The position numbers were made by a program, and so were the translations under genes. DNA of 64,000 nt from Palsa-504 sp963753225 (lineage in GTDB: Bacteria > Actinomycetota > Actinomycetes > Streptosporangiales > Streptosporangiaceae), in NCBI GenBank assembly GCA_963753225.1, contig CAVWBQ010000003.1:1-64000 (forward strand), read 5' to 3'. This document shows, in pieces, positions 1 to 8,400 of this stretch; the first letter of the stretch is position 1, and every line of letters begins with the position of its first letter. The notes under the pieces were generated by a model that was not told where the DNA came from, ran no database searches, and saw only the letters and a list, made by a program, of their open reading frames with translations.

Positions 1-31
1 ATGAGTAGCAGACGCGCCAGGAGGACAGCAG

Positions 32-1012
32 ATGACGTCGGGGTATCCCCTTAGCACCGTCGGCGGCGGTGACCTGGTGGCCGAGCTCGCCTCGATAGCT
101 ACCCAGGTCGGCCCGAATGCCGGCCTGTGGCCAGGCCTGACGGCCTACCGGTTTACCGCGCCGGCCGGGCCGGCGTGGGAGGAGATCCAGTCACTGTCCC
201 TGTGCATCGTGGCTCAGGGTCGCAAGGCCGTGACGGTCGGCGGCGAGACCTACCTGTACGACCCGTTCCGCTACCTGGTCCTGTCCAGTCACCTGCACTT
301 CCAGGCCGAGATCCTCGAGGCCACCCTCGGCCGCCCGTTCCTTTCTCTCGTGCTGCAGATCGACCCGGCGCTGGTCCGTCAGGTATCCGGCGACATGCTG
401 GAACGGCGCACGACGGTGTTCCGGCCGCGCGACGCCGCGGCCGCGCCCGCGGCGCCGGCCTGCGTATCCGCGCTCGACCAGGATCTGCTCGGGGTGGTGC
501 TGCGGTTTCTCCGGGCCGTGAAGGACACCGTCGACCGGCGCGTTCTCGCGCCGCTCTACCTGCAGGAACTGGTCTACCGGGTGCTACAGCGCGAGCAGTA
601 CGCGCGGCTGCTCGCCCTGGCCGCGGCCGAATCCGCCAGCAACCCGGTGTCGGCGGTGCTCGAGTACATGCGGGCGCACCTGTCCGAGCCCCTGACCGTC
701 GCCGACCTAGCGGATCTGGTCAGGCTGAGCCCGTCGGCGTTCGCGCACCTGTTTCGCGACGTCACCGGCCGGTCGCCTTACCAGTTCCTGAAGGAGTTGC
801 GCCTGGACCGCGCCCGCGAACTGCTGGTCGACGGCAACCTGACGGTGGCGCGGATCTCCAAGGAGGTCGGCTACGCCAGCGTCTCGCACTTCATCAGCGA
901 GTTCCGCGGCCGGTTCGGCGTGACGCCGCGCGCCTACTACGACGCGCACGCCCTGCACCGCGAGCTGGACACGCAGCGCGCGAAAGACGGCACCCGCGCC
1001 ACGCTTGCCTGA
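32..1012 (+). CDS. AraC-family transcriptional regulator
   Basis: Cytoplasmic DNA-binding regulator of 326 residues. The N-terminal part (about residues 25-185) fits the AraC N-terminal cupin-like ligand domain. The C-terminal part (about 205-305) carries the two helix-turn-helix motifs of the AraC/XylS family, with the typical second-motif pattern VARISKEVGYASVSHFISEF and a following GVTPRAYY. The ATG is preceded by AGGAGG at 20-25, which fixes the start. It is the first complete gene in the window and stands alone, about 3 kb upstream of the toluene-monooxygenase-type operon. AraC-type activators often control such operons, so a regulatory link is possible, but the intervening genes make it only an inference. 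The ligand is unknown. Confidence 0.9.
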   Translation: MTSGYPLSTVGGGDLVAELASIATQVGPNAGLWPGLTAYRFTAPAGPAWEEIQSLSLCIVAQGRKAVTVGGETYLYDPFRYLVLSSHLHFQAEILEATLGRPFLSLVLQIDPALVRQVSGDMLERRTTVFRPRDAAAAPAAPACVSALDQDLLGVVLRFLRAVKDTVDRRVLAPLYLQELVYRVLQREQYARLLALAAAESASNPVSAVLEYMRAHLSEPLTVADLADLVRLSPSAFAHLFRDVTGRSPYQFLKELRLDRARELLVDGNLTVARISKEVGYASVSHFISEFRGRFGVTPRAYYDAHALHRELDTQRAKDGTRATLA

Positions 1013-1176
1013 AACCTACTCAGGAGTAACGCGATATAGGCCAGCCGGAATCCGGTATGCGAACCGGAATGGGCAACAGTTCAGCAGGAAGCCGGTATCT
1101 CCACCGGTAGCTGTCGCGCCGATGCAATGGCACAGTAACCATCACCAAATGGCTGTACTGACTGCGGAGGGGCGGC

Positions 1177-2235
1177 ATGACCGGTATCGCGTACCTCGTC
1201 ACCAGCGCGCGCGAGATGACCCTCGCCGACGGAACGGCCCACCCGACGGGCTATTTCGCCGAGGAGGCGCTCAAGCCGTACGAGCGGTTCACCGACGCCG
1301 GATTCGACGTCACGGTCATTACGCCGGACGGGAATCCGCCGTTCGCGGACCCGTACGGACTGTCGTGGTTCTTCCACTATCCCGACGAGGACAAGGACTA
1401 CCTCGCCTCGGTGGTGCGTACCTTCGCCCACGATGTCGATGACATCCGGCTGACCCTGCATCAGAACACCGAACTCGGCCTGGCCGCGGCCCGCCGCGTG
1501 GCCGCGCTGCTCCGGCAGCAGGGCCGTACCGCCGCCGAGGCCCACCGGGCCGTCAGCGCCGCCGCGAAGACGGCTTGGCAGCAGGACCGGCAGTTCGCGG
1601 ACGTTCTCGCCGATGACGGCTCGCTCGGCCTGACCAGGGAGCAGATCCAGGCCGAGGTCGACGCCCAGCGCGCCGACAGCGAGCGTCTGGCTGATGAGCG
1701 GCACCGCAAGCTGCTCCAGATCCCCGGCTTCCAGCACCCGGTCGCGCTGTCCTCGCTGAGCGACGCTCAGCTGAGCGAGTTCGACGCGGTGTTCGCGCCG
1801 GGCGGCCACGGGCCGATGGTGGACCTGGCGGACAACCTCGACGTGAGCCGCCTGCTCGCGGCGCTGCACGCCCGGCACGCACCCATCGCCGCGCTGTGCC
1901 ACGGCCCGGCCATCTTGCTGTCGGCGCCCGAGCGGGCCGACGGCATGTGGCTGTTCGACGGGTACCGGATGACCGCCTTCACCGACGAGGAGGAGGACCA
2001 GACCGAGGCCGGGCGGCTCGGCATGGAATGGCTGCTGGACGTCGCGCTGAAGAACGCGGGCGCCGTCTTCGACGACGGTCCTTCTGCGTGGATCTCGCAC
2101 GTCGTCGTCGACCGGAACCTGATCACCGGGCAGAACCCGGGATCGACCGAGGCGACCGCCGACGCGGTCATCAAGAAACAGCTCGGGGATTGCGGGAGGA
2201 GTGGCCCCTTGGGGGCAGTGCGGCTGATGTCCTGA
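1177..2235 (+). CDS. DJ-1/PfpI (type 1 glutamine amidotransferase-like) protein with helical insertion
   Basis: Member of the DJ-1/PfpI superfamily, which includes glyoxalase III/Hsp31-type enzymes and stress proteins. The nucleophile elbow is visible as AALCHGPA with Cys241, and the preceding oxyanion strand as FAPGGHGPM. The N-terminal beta strand (GIAYLVTSA) and the C-terminal motif ending in a Gly-rich STEATADAV stretch complete the fold. At 352 residues it is clearly longer than the usual 190-290. The extra length is a charged, mostly helical segment at about residues 80-175 between the first strands and the nucleophile region. A GGAGGGG ribosome site precedes the ATG. The last 15 residues look non-conserved. 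Substrate is unknown; it may be a chaperone, deglycase or glyoxalase, or a catalytically distinct relative. Confidence 0.85.
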   Translation: MTGIAYLVTSAREMTLADGTAHPTGYFAEEALKPYERFTDAGFDVTVITPDGNPPFADPYGLSWFFHYPDEDKDYLASVVRTFAHDVDDIRLTLHQNTELGLAAARRVAALLRQQGRTAAEAHRAVSAAAKTAWQQDRQFADVLADDGSLGLTREQIQAEVDAQRADSERLADERHRKLLQIPGFQHPVALSSLSDAQLSEFDAVFAPGGHGPMVDLADNLDVSRLLAALHARHAPIAALCHGPAILLSAPERADGMWLFDGYRMTAFTDEEEDQTEAGRLGMEWLLDVALKNAGAVFDDGPSAWISHVVVDRNLITGQNPGSTEATADAVIKKQLGDCGRSGPLGAVRLMS

Positions 2236-2267
2236 CGTGAGGTGCGGCGCGGTCCTACGGTCGGCGC

Positions 2268-3881
2268 GTGGCCGATGACTTCACTGAGCGATACCGGGAC
2301 CTGCTGACCGGTTCCTATGATTGCGTGGACCGGATCGTCTTGAACGCGTACTACCGATGGGACATAGCCAGGCGGGTTCCGGGTCTGGTGGCGGCGGTGG
2401 CATGGCGACTCGGACGCGGACCTCGATGACGCGCACCTGATGCGGCTGCCGGGCCGGTTCGCCGGCGGGTGCGGGCCTGGGCGGCCGCGAATGCCGTCCC
2501 GGTGATCGAGTGCAAGGCCGGGCAGCGCAAGCACCAGATCGCGGAGGAGTACCTGGCCAGCCACAGCGTCGGGCCGGGTGTTTCCTGGTCCTGGTCGCCG
2601 GGCGCGGGCGACGGTGTGGAGGTGAGGCGGTCCCCGGGCGGGGTGATCATGGCCTGGAGAAGAAGACCGAGTACGTCAACCACTACTCCTTCACATCATG
2701 GACCCGCATGGGGGCACCTGGTCATCAAGATGCGGGCACCCGCCCTTCGGCGCGCAGGTCATCCTCAACGGCCACGAGTACGTCGCCTGTGCCGCGCACG
2801 CGGCGGGATCGCTTTCACGAAGGAGGGGAACTGCTTTACTAGGATCACGGATCCGCGCGGCCTGGCCCAGATCGCAGAGACCTGTTGCAGGACGCGGCTA
2901 AGGGCGGCTGGGCCGGGCCTGCGACTGGTGGATCTACACCGCGTGCTTGTGCTTCGGGCTGGACCTGGCCGACCAGCAGGCCAGCGGGTTCCGCTACGAC
3001 TACTCGGTCTACCAGGCCGAGTACAGCCGGAACCTGATCTTCGCCTCCGGCGCGCGGATGGCCGGGTTCGGCACGGTCGCTGACCGGACCGGTCCGGCTG
3101 GACGTGCCCGCGCTGCGGACCCTGTTCGGGGTGAGAAACGGCCGGCCGGACGGCCGAGCCGCGCCGAAGCTGGCAGTGGTGATCGAGAGACCTGCGTATG
3201 ACCTGACGCTGTTCAAGGTCCATTTCGGGCTGCTGACGCTGAAGGGCTATACCAAAGGCGAGCGCGTGCTGCGGTTCGAGGCGATCGTGCACAACACCAA
3301 GACCCTCAAGACCGGGCGGGCGCTGGAGAAGTTCCCCGAGATCGTCGCCCGGCTGGCGGCATGGCCGCGCGGTTCTGCACCATGCTGGACTGCGGATACC
3401 GGGTTCATCCCGGGCGGCCTGCTTGATGAGCTGCCGCTGCCCGCCCAGGTCGGCGCCACCCGGACCGGCGGCCTCGACCTGAACAAGCCCCGGTGCGGGC
3501 CGTGCTGGCCGCCGCCCTGGCGCTGGCCATCGCGCCCGGCGGGTTCACCGTCGCCGACCTGGCCGCCCGGGTATCGGCGATGCCCGGGCATGACGGCTAC
3601 ACCATCCGCAACGCCGCCTACGATCTGCGCAAGCTCCGCGGTAAGCACCTCGCGGACAAACCCGGCAGCACCCGCCGGTACCTCATCTCACCCGGTGCCG
3701 CCCGGATCATCAGCGCCCTGCTCACCCTCCGGGAAGACGTCATCGCGCCCCTGCTGGCGGCGTCGCCGACCCGCGGATCCGCCGCACTCCCCGCCATTGG
3801 ACCGACATCGACCGGCACTACCAGGCGCTACGCCTGGAGATGATGGCCCTGTTCGCCGACATCGGAATCGCCTGCGGATGA
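2268..3881 (+). pseudogene. Decayed gene for a large conserved actinobacterial protein of unknown function
   Basis: No single frame is open, but stitched translation of the three frames gives a continuous protein. It starts at the GTG at 2268 (ADDFTERYRDLL), passes through VRAWAAANAVPVIECKAG, YVNHYSF, GHPPFGAQVILNGHEYVACA, WIYTACLCFGLDL and LDVPALRTLFGVRN, and ends in a C-terminal winged-helix-like stretch (GYTIRNAAYDLRKLRGKHL) before the stop at 3879-3881. The reading frame changes many times, for example near 2348, 2375, 2467, 2583, 2610, 2860, 3060, 3370 and 3770, mostly by one base. From memory this matches a large conserved actinobacterial protein family without assigned function. The indel density is far above that of neighbouring genes, so real decay is likely, although assembly error may contribute. 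It also explains the otherwise gene-free 1.7 kb here. Confidence 0.75.
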
Positions 3882-3886
3882 CGCAA

Positions 3887-3902
3887 CGACAACATTTTGT
3901 CG
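3887..3902. promoter_or_regulatory. Palindrome upstream of the monooxygenase gene cluster
   Basis: Perfect inverted repeat CGACAA-CATT-TTGTCG, 68 bp upstream of the first NTF2-like gene and therefore in the likely promoter region of the monooxygenase cluster. It could be a regulator operator. A second palindrome, GCGGCTAGCCGC, lies at 3918-3929 and may be the terminator stem of the decayed upstream gene. No regulator can be assigned from sequence alone. Confidence 0.3.
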
Positions 3903-3970
3903 ATCGGGTTCCCTCAAGCGGCTAGCCGCCCCGGCCCGCCGGGCCGCCTGAGCCGCCGAGGAGTACCCGC

Positions 3971-4418
3971 ATGACCAGCCCCGTGCTCACTATGAACACC
4001 CACGCAGACCGTGCAGGCATTCCTGGATGCCTTCGCCCGGCACGACATCGACGCGGCCGTCGCCCTGGCCGACCCGCAGGTCACGGTCACCGTTCACCCG
4101 CTCGGCGTCCGCGACCAGGGCGCGGACGCGCTGCGCGCGGTCCTCGCCGACCTGGTGCGCGGCTTCCCCGACCTGATGATCAGCGTCAGCCGGGTCATCA
4201 CCACCGGCGACGTCGTCACCGCGCTGTTCAAGGCGGAGGGAACCCAGGCGGCCGACTACGCCGGCGCCATCAACCAGGAGAAGCACCTGGACATCGACCA
4301 GGCCTGGCGGTTCGCGACCGGCGGCGGCCTGATCACCGGGATCACCGCCTACTGGTGCCAGGCCCAGCTGTACCGGCGGCTGGCCGTCAAGCGCTACGAC
4401 GAGATCGCGATCGCCTGA
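3971..4418 (+). CDS. SnoaL/NTF2-like protein 1 (frameshifted near 4000)
   Basis: Small NTF2-fold protein of the SnoaL-like family, which holds enzymes such as delta-isomerases and cyclases and also non-catalytic partners. The body starts TQTVQAFLDAFARHDIDAAV and ends RRLAVKRYDEIAIA. A good ribosome site (GAGGAG, 3958-3963) precedes the ATG at 3971, but this frame leaves the conserved one near 3999. One extra C in the run at 3998-4002 would give MTSPVLTMNTPTQTVQAFL continuing in frame to 4418. The only in-frame start otherwise is a GTG at 4011 without a ribosome site. I therefore annotate a 149-residue protein with a one-base deletion. It lies 18 bp before a second NTF2 gene and close to tmoA, so it is probably co-transcribed with the monooxygenase. 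Role unknown. Confidence 0.75.
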
Positions 4419-4436
4419 GGCCAGGGGGAGATCACC

Positions 4437-4913
4437 ATGACCGAAGTAAGCCAGCGCCCCCGCACCGCGGAATCCGCGTCCGCGGTCGTGACCGAGTTCT
4501 TCGACCGGTACCGCGCACATGACATCGACGGCATGACCGACCTGTGCTCGGTCAACGCCGGGTTCTCCTACGTCCCGGTCGAGATCTGGGGCAAGCAGCG
4601 GGTGCTGCGCGGCGACGGCAAGGTCTGCACCGTCGGCAAGCCGCTGTGGACCGGGCTAGTCGCGTCGTTCCCGAACCTGTCCAACACCGTGCACAGCCTC
4701 GTCGGCAACGACGACGGCGACGTGGTCGCCGAGGTCGACATCGAGGGCACCCAGCAACTGGCCTGGGGTCTGGTCACCCCGGCTGGCCGGCACTACCGCG
4801 AACCGCACCTGTTCATCTTCCACGTCGGTACCGACCTGCTCATCGACAGCATCACCGCCTACTGGAACGACGCGGGCATCAGCCAGCAACTCGGCCACAA
4901 CGAAGTCGACTGA
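4437..4913 (+). CDS. SnoaL/NTF2-like protein 2
   Basis: 158-residue NTF2-fold protein with the family's opening helix (VVTEFFDRYRAHDIDGMTDL), a central conserved stretch PNLSNTVHSLVGNDDGDVVAEVDIEGTQ (about residues 80-107) and a C-terminal strand ending DSITAYWNDAGISQQL. It is a distant paralogue of the preceding gene: both contain RHDID/AHDID early and ITAYW near the end. Start ATG follows AGGGGGAG. It lies 16 bp upstream of the monooxygenase alpha-subunit gene, so both NTF2 proteins probably belong to that operon. In pathways of this type such proteins may isomerise or hydrolyse an oxidised product, or bind substrate; neither can be chosen from sequence. Confidence 0.85.
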   Translation: MTEVSQRPRTAESASAVVTEFFDRYRAHDIDGMTDLCSVNAGFSYVPVEIWGKQRVLRGDGKVCTVGKPLWTGLVASFPNLSNTVHSLVGNDDGDVVAEVDIEGTQQLAWGLVTPAGRHYREPHLFIFHVGTDLLIDSITAYWNDAGISQQLGHNEVD

Positions 4914-4929
4914 CGAGAGGACCCATCCG

Positions 4930-6432
4930 ATGGCACTGCTCAAGCGGGAAGAATGGCAGGGCTTCGTCCGGGACGTGGACTGGTCCTACAGCTACGTCGA
5001 CGACGAGGCGATCTACCCCGAGTGGCACAGCGGCACCGGCAAGGTGCCCAGGCAGGCCTGGCTGGCCTGGGAAGAGAGCTACAAGGTCAGCTACCCGGAG
5101 TACGTCGCGACCCAGCGGGAGAAGGAGGCGGCGGTGTACGCGGTCAAGGCCGCGCTGCAGCGCTCGTCCGCGTTCGACACCCTGACCGAGGGCTGGAAGT
5201 CCGCGACCAAGATGCACTTCGGCGGCGTCGCCCTCGTCGAGTACGCCGCGGTCCTGGCCGAGCTCAAGATGGCCCGGTTCGGGCTCAACGGCTCGTGGCG
5301 GAACATGGCCACCTTCGGCCAGCTCGACGAGCTGCGGCACGCCGCGGTCACCACGTTCTTCGGGCACGAGTTCGTGGGCAAGGACGCCCAGTACGACTGG
5401 ACGCAGAAGACGTTCCATACCAACGACTGGGTGGCGATCTCGCTGCGCAACCTGTTCGACGCGATGATGACCTCCGCGAACGTGGTGGACATCGCGATCG
5501 AGCTGCCGCTGACCTTCGAGACCGGGTTCACGAACCTGCAGTTCGTGGCGCTGGCCGCCGACGCGCTGGCGTCCGGCGACGTCAACTTCGCCAACATGAT
5601 CTCCTCGATCCAGACCGACGAGGCGCGGCACTCCCAGCAAGGCGGCCCGACGCTGGAGATCCTGGTCGAGCACGACCCCGTGCGGGCCCAGTGGGTGGTC
5701 GACAAGGCCTTCTGGGGATCGGCCCGCGCGTTCGCCGCGCTCACCGGGCCCGCGATGGACTACTACACCCCGCTCGAGCACCGCAAGCAGTCCTACCGTG
5801 AGTTCATGGAGGAGTGGATCATCGACCAGTTCGTGCACACCCTCGAGCAGTACGGGCTGAAGAAGCCGTGGTACTGGGACGAGTTCATGCGCGGTCTGGA
5901 CATCTGGCACCACGGGCTGCACATGGGCCTGTGGTTCTGGCGGCCGACGATCTGGTGGCGGCCGATGGCCGCGGTCAGCCGGGACGAGCGCGCCTGGCTG
6001 GCGGAGAAGTACCCCAACTGGGAGCAGGTCTTCGGCGACAAGTGGGACGTGATCATCGACAACGTCAACTCCAACAACATGGAGGCGACCCTGCCGGAGA
6101 CGCTGCCCTGGCTGTGCAGCACCTGTCATCTGCCCGCCTGCAACGCCACCCAGTCCAGGAACGGCACCTGGCGGGTCCGTGACATCTCGCTCAGCTACGA
6201 CGGCCGGACCTACCACTTCTGCACCAACGCCTGCCGGCAGATCTTCTGGAAGGACCGGGACAACGTCAACCACGAGACGCTGATCGACCGGTTCCTGGCC
6301 GGGCAGATCCAGCCCATGGACGTCGGCGGCATCCTGGGCTACATGGGCCTGACGCCGGAGGTGATGGGCGACGACCCGGACTACGAGGCCTGGACCAGGG
6401 ACTACGCCGGCCGAGTGGCGGCCCGGCCATGA
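4930..6432 (+). CDS. tmoA: Toluene-4-monooxygenase-type hydroxylase alpha subunit
   Basis: Catalytic diiron subunit of a soluble bacterial multicomponent monooxygenase, 500 residues, the same length as TmoA of toluene-4-monooxygenase. All six iron ligands fall at the TmoA positions: Glu104, Glu134, His137 (ExxH), Glu197, Glu231 and His234 (DEARH), and the conserved active-site Thr201 is present. Further family signatures are ATFGQLDELRH, FANMISSIQTDEARHSQQGG and RFLAGQIQPM. Channel positions 100 and 103, Ile and Gly in TmoA, are both Val here, so substrate or ring position may differ. The C-terminal region has a cysteine cluster (Cys396, Cys399, Cys404, Cys431, Cys435) that I do not recall in TmoA but resembles the YHS-like segment of propane-monooxygenase relatives. 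It overlaps tmoB by 4 bp (ATGA). Confidence 0.93.
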   Translation: MALLKREEWQGFVRDVDWSYSYVDDEAIYPEWHSGTGKVPRQAWLAWEESYKVSYPEYVATQREKEAAVYAVKAALQRSSAFDTLTEGWKSATKMHFGGVALVEYAAVLAELKMARFGLNGSWRNMATFGQLDELRHAAVTTFFGHEFVGKDAQYDWTQKTFHTNDWVAISLRNLFDAMMTSANVVDIAIELPLTFETGFTNLQFVALAADALASGDVNFANMISSIQTDEARHSQQGGPTLEILVEHDPVRAQWVVDKAFWGSARAFAALTGPAMDYYTPLEHRKQSYREFMEEWIIDQFVHTLEQYGLKKPWYWDEFMRGLDIWHHGLHMGLWFWRPTIWWRPMAAVSRDERAWLAEKYPNWEQVFGDKWDVIIDNVNSNNMEATLPETLPWLCSTCHLPACNATQSRNGTWRVRDISLSYDGRTYHFCTNACRQIFWKDRDNVNHETLIDRFLAGQIQPMDVGGILGYMGLTPEVMGDDPDYEAWTRDYAGRVAARP

Positions 6433-6698
6433 GCGAACCCCAACTGGTCCCGCTGAACGCCATCTTCGCCACCGACTTCGTGCAGATCCTGGTGCCGGTG
6501 ACCACCGCGAACACCATGGCCGAGGTGGCGGCCGCGGTGGCCCATCACGTGGAAGGCAAGCGGGTGCGGGCGCTGCCCTACGACAAGGTCGTCATTTACC
6601 AGGGCGAACGGATGCCGGCCGAGATGACCGTCGCCGCCGCAGGAATCCGGCCGCTCGACCACGTCACGGTCGAGTACGACATCCCGGAGGGATCATGA
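6429..6698 (+). CDS. tmoB: Toluene-monooxygenase-type hydroxylase gamma subunit
   Basis: 89-residue ubiquitin-like gamma subunit of the (alpha-beta-gamma)2 hydroxylase. It follows TmoB in length and pattern: an N-terminal PLNAIFATDFVQILVPV strand pair, a central AEVAAAVAHHVEGKRV helix and a final DHVTVEYDIPE strand. Its start overlaps the stop of the alpha gene (ATGA at 6429-6432) and its stop overlaps the next start (6695-6698). The overlaps imply translational coupling and fixed stoichiometry. Confidence 0.88.
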   Translation: MSEPQLVPLNAIFATDFVQILVPVTTANTMAEVAAAVAHHVEGKRVRALPYDKVVIYQGERMPAEMTVAAAGIRPLDHVTVEYDIPEGS

Positions 6699-6994
6699 AG
6701 AACCCGGTGGGCCCGGTGCTGCGGATGGGCGACGAGGTCGAGCTGATCGTCGCCGCGATCGAGGACGACAACCCCGGCACCGACATCGAGGTGATCGACC
6801 GCGGTGCCTACGTCCGGGTGCAGGGCGAAGACCAGATCACGGTGACGGAAGAGACGCTGCGCCGCTACCTCGGCGCCGACTACGAGATCAGGTCGTTCGG
6901 CGGGATCATGTCCGCGTTCAGCGGCCGGGTGATCAACACCAGCGACGCCATCACCTGGCAGAGCATCGCCCTGGGTAAGGAGGCGGCCCGATGA
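6695..6994 (+). CDS. tmoD: Monooxygenase coupling/effector protein (MmoB/DmpM family)
   Basis: 99-residue regulatory component without cofactor. In this enzyme class it binds the hydroxylase over the diiron site and tunes electron transfer and product regiochemistry. The MmoB/DmpM pattern is visible: VGPVLRMGDEVELIVAAIEDDNPGTDIEV at the start (positions 4-32), then YVRVQGEDQITVTEETLRRYLG and the C-terminal SFGGIMSAFSGRV loop. It is close to the 103 residues of TmoD. It overlaps both neighbours by 4 bp. Confidence 0.9.
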   Translation: MKNPVGPVLRMGDEVELIVAAIEDDNPGTDIEVIDRGAYVRVQGEDQITVTEETLRRYLGADYEIRSFGGIMSAFSGRVINTSDAITWQSIALGKEAAR

Positions 6995-8036
6995 CCGAGA
7001 CGCCCGCGCGCAAGCCCCGCCCGCGCCGGACCTTCAGCGCGTTCGGCGACGTGCGCCGGATGCCGAGTGAGTACGAGATCGTCACCCACGCGCAGAACTG
7101 GACGCTGCGGCAGAACCGTGCGGCGGCCTTCGAGCAGAACCCGTCGTCAGCGCCCAACCTGTGGTTCCTGACCTACCGGGACAACACGCCGCTGAAAGCC
7201 ACGGACTGGGACGCCTTCCGCGACCCGGACGCGCTGACCTACCGGGCCTACGTCAACCTGCAGGCCGACGCGGAGACCCGGGTGCGCGGCGTGCTTGAGG
7301 CACACGCCGAAGCCGGTGCCGACGCCGCTCTCGACCCGGCGGCGGTGGCCCTGCTCGGCGGCCTGTTCACCCCGTCGCGGTACCTATGCCACGGGTTCCA
7401 GCAAGTGGAGGCGTACATCGGGTACATGGCGCCGAGTTCCTACATCACCAACGCGGCGGCCTTCGCCACCGCGGACTTCCTGCGCCGGGTCACCACCGTC
7501 GCCTACCGCACCAGGGAGCTGCAGATCGCCCGCCCGGACTCCGGCATCGGCTCGGCCGAACGGTCCCGGTGGGAGGGCACGATGGCTGGCAGCCTGCCCG
7601 CAAGGCGGTCGAGTACGCGCTGGTCAGCTACGACTTCGGCGAGGCGTTCACCGCGCTCAACCTGGTCCTCGGCCCGACCCTGGACGACGTTCTGCTGACC
7701 CAGCTCGGCGGGGCCGCCAGGAGCATCGGCGACGACCTGACCTGGCTCCTCACCTCGTTCCTTGGCGAGGACTCCCGGCGCCGCGGCCGGTGGAGCCGGG
7801 CCCTGGCCGACCTGGCCGTGGCCCAGCGACCGGACAACAGGGGCGTGCTGGCCAAGTGGATCGGCCGCTGGGCCGGACGGGCCGACGAGGCCGCGCTGGG
7901 GCTCGGGACGATCCTGGAGGCGGCGGTCGGTGTCCCCGCCGCCGACGTCGCCGCCCACGCCAGGGCGGCCAGGGAGCAGTTCCTGGCCGGGCTGCTCGAG
8001 ACCGCCAGCGGGAACGGAAGGGCGCACGCGGGCTGA
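6991..8036 (+). CDS. tmoE: Toluene-monooxygenase-type hydroxylase beta subunit (one-base frameshift near 7581)
   Basis: Non-catalytic beta subunit of the hydroxylase. The first part (6991 to about 7580) carries TmoE signatures such as FGDVRRMPSEYEIVTH, DWDAFRDPDALTYRAY, FTPSRYLCHGFQQ and AYRTRELQIARPDSGIG. The rest continues in another frame as WQPARKAVEYALVSYDFGEAFTALNLV to the stop at 8034-8036. In TmoE these two parts are continuous. Adding one G after the ACG at 7579-7581 joins them as WEGTDGWQPARKA, giving about 348 residues, slightly longer than TmoE. Both halves keep normal codon use, so a sequencing or assembly deletion is more likely than a dead gene. The start overlaps tmoD by 4 bp; tmoC follows after 2 bp. 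Confidence 0.88.
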
Positions 8037-8038
8037 CC

Positions 8039-8359
8039 ATGGAGACCGCACGCTGGCGCGACACGATCAACCTCGATGACCTGTGGGAAGGCGACATGAC
8101 CGCGGTTACGGTCGAAGGCGAGGCCGTGCTCCTGGTCAACGTGGACGGTACCGTCAGGGCCTATTCCAACCGGTGTCCGCACCAGGCGTCGGCCCTGGAT
8201 GAGGGTGACCTGGACGGGGAGACGCTGACCTGCGCCAAGCACCTGTGGGAGTTCAACGCCGTCACCGGCTGCGGCATCAACCCGGATGACGCCAGGCTGA
8301 CGAGCTACGCCTGCCAGGTCGGCGACGACGGCACGATCTACGTGGACATCGGCCGGTGA
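8039..8359 (+). CDS. tmoC: Rieske-type ferredoxin of the monooxygenase
   Basis: 106-residue [2Fe-2S] Rieske ferredoxin that passes electrons from a reductase to the diiron hydroxylase. Both cluster motifs are intact: Cys-Pro-His in NRCPHQASAL and Cys-x2-His in LTCAKHLWEFN, 17 residues apart. The length is close to that of TmoC (about 112). It starts 2 bp after the tmoE stop. In the classical operon this gene lies between B and D; here it follows E. No flavin reductase gene (tmoF type) is present downstream, so the electron source must be encoded elsewhere. Confidence 0.92.
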   Translation: METARWRDTINLDDLWEGDMTAVTVEGEAVLLVNVDGTVRAYSNRCPHQASALDEGDLDGETLTCAKHLWEFNAVTGCGINPDDARLTSYACQVGDDGTIYVDIGR

Positions 8360-8400
8360 GCGAGCTCCGGGCCGCCGCCGCGACCTGAGGAGGACCAAAC

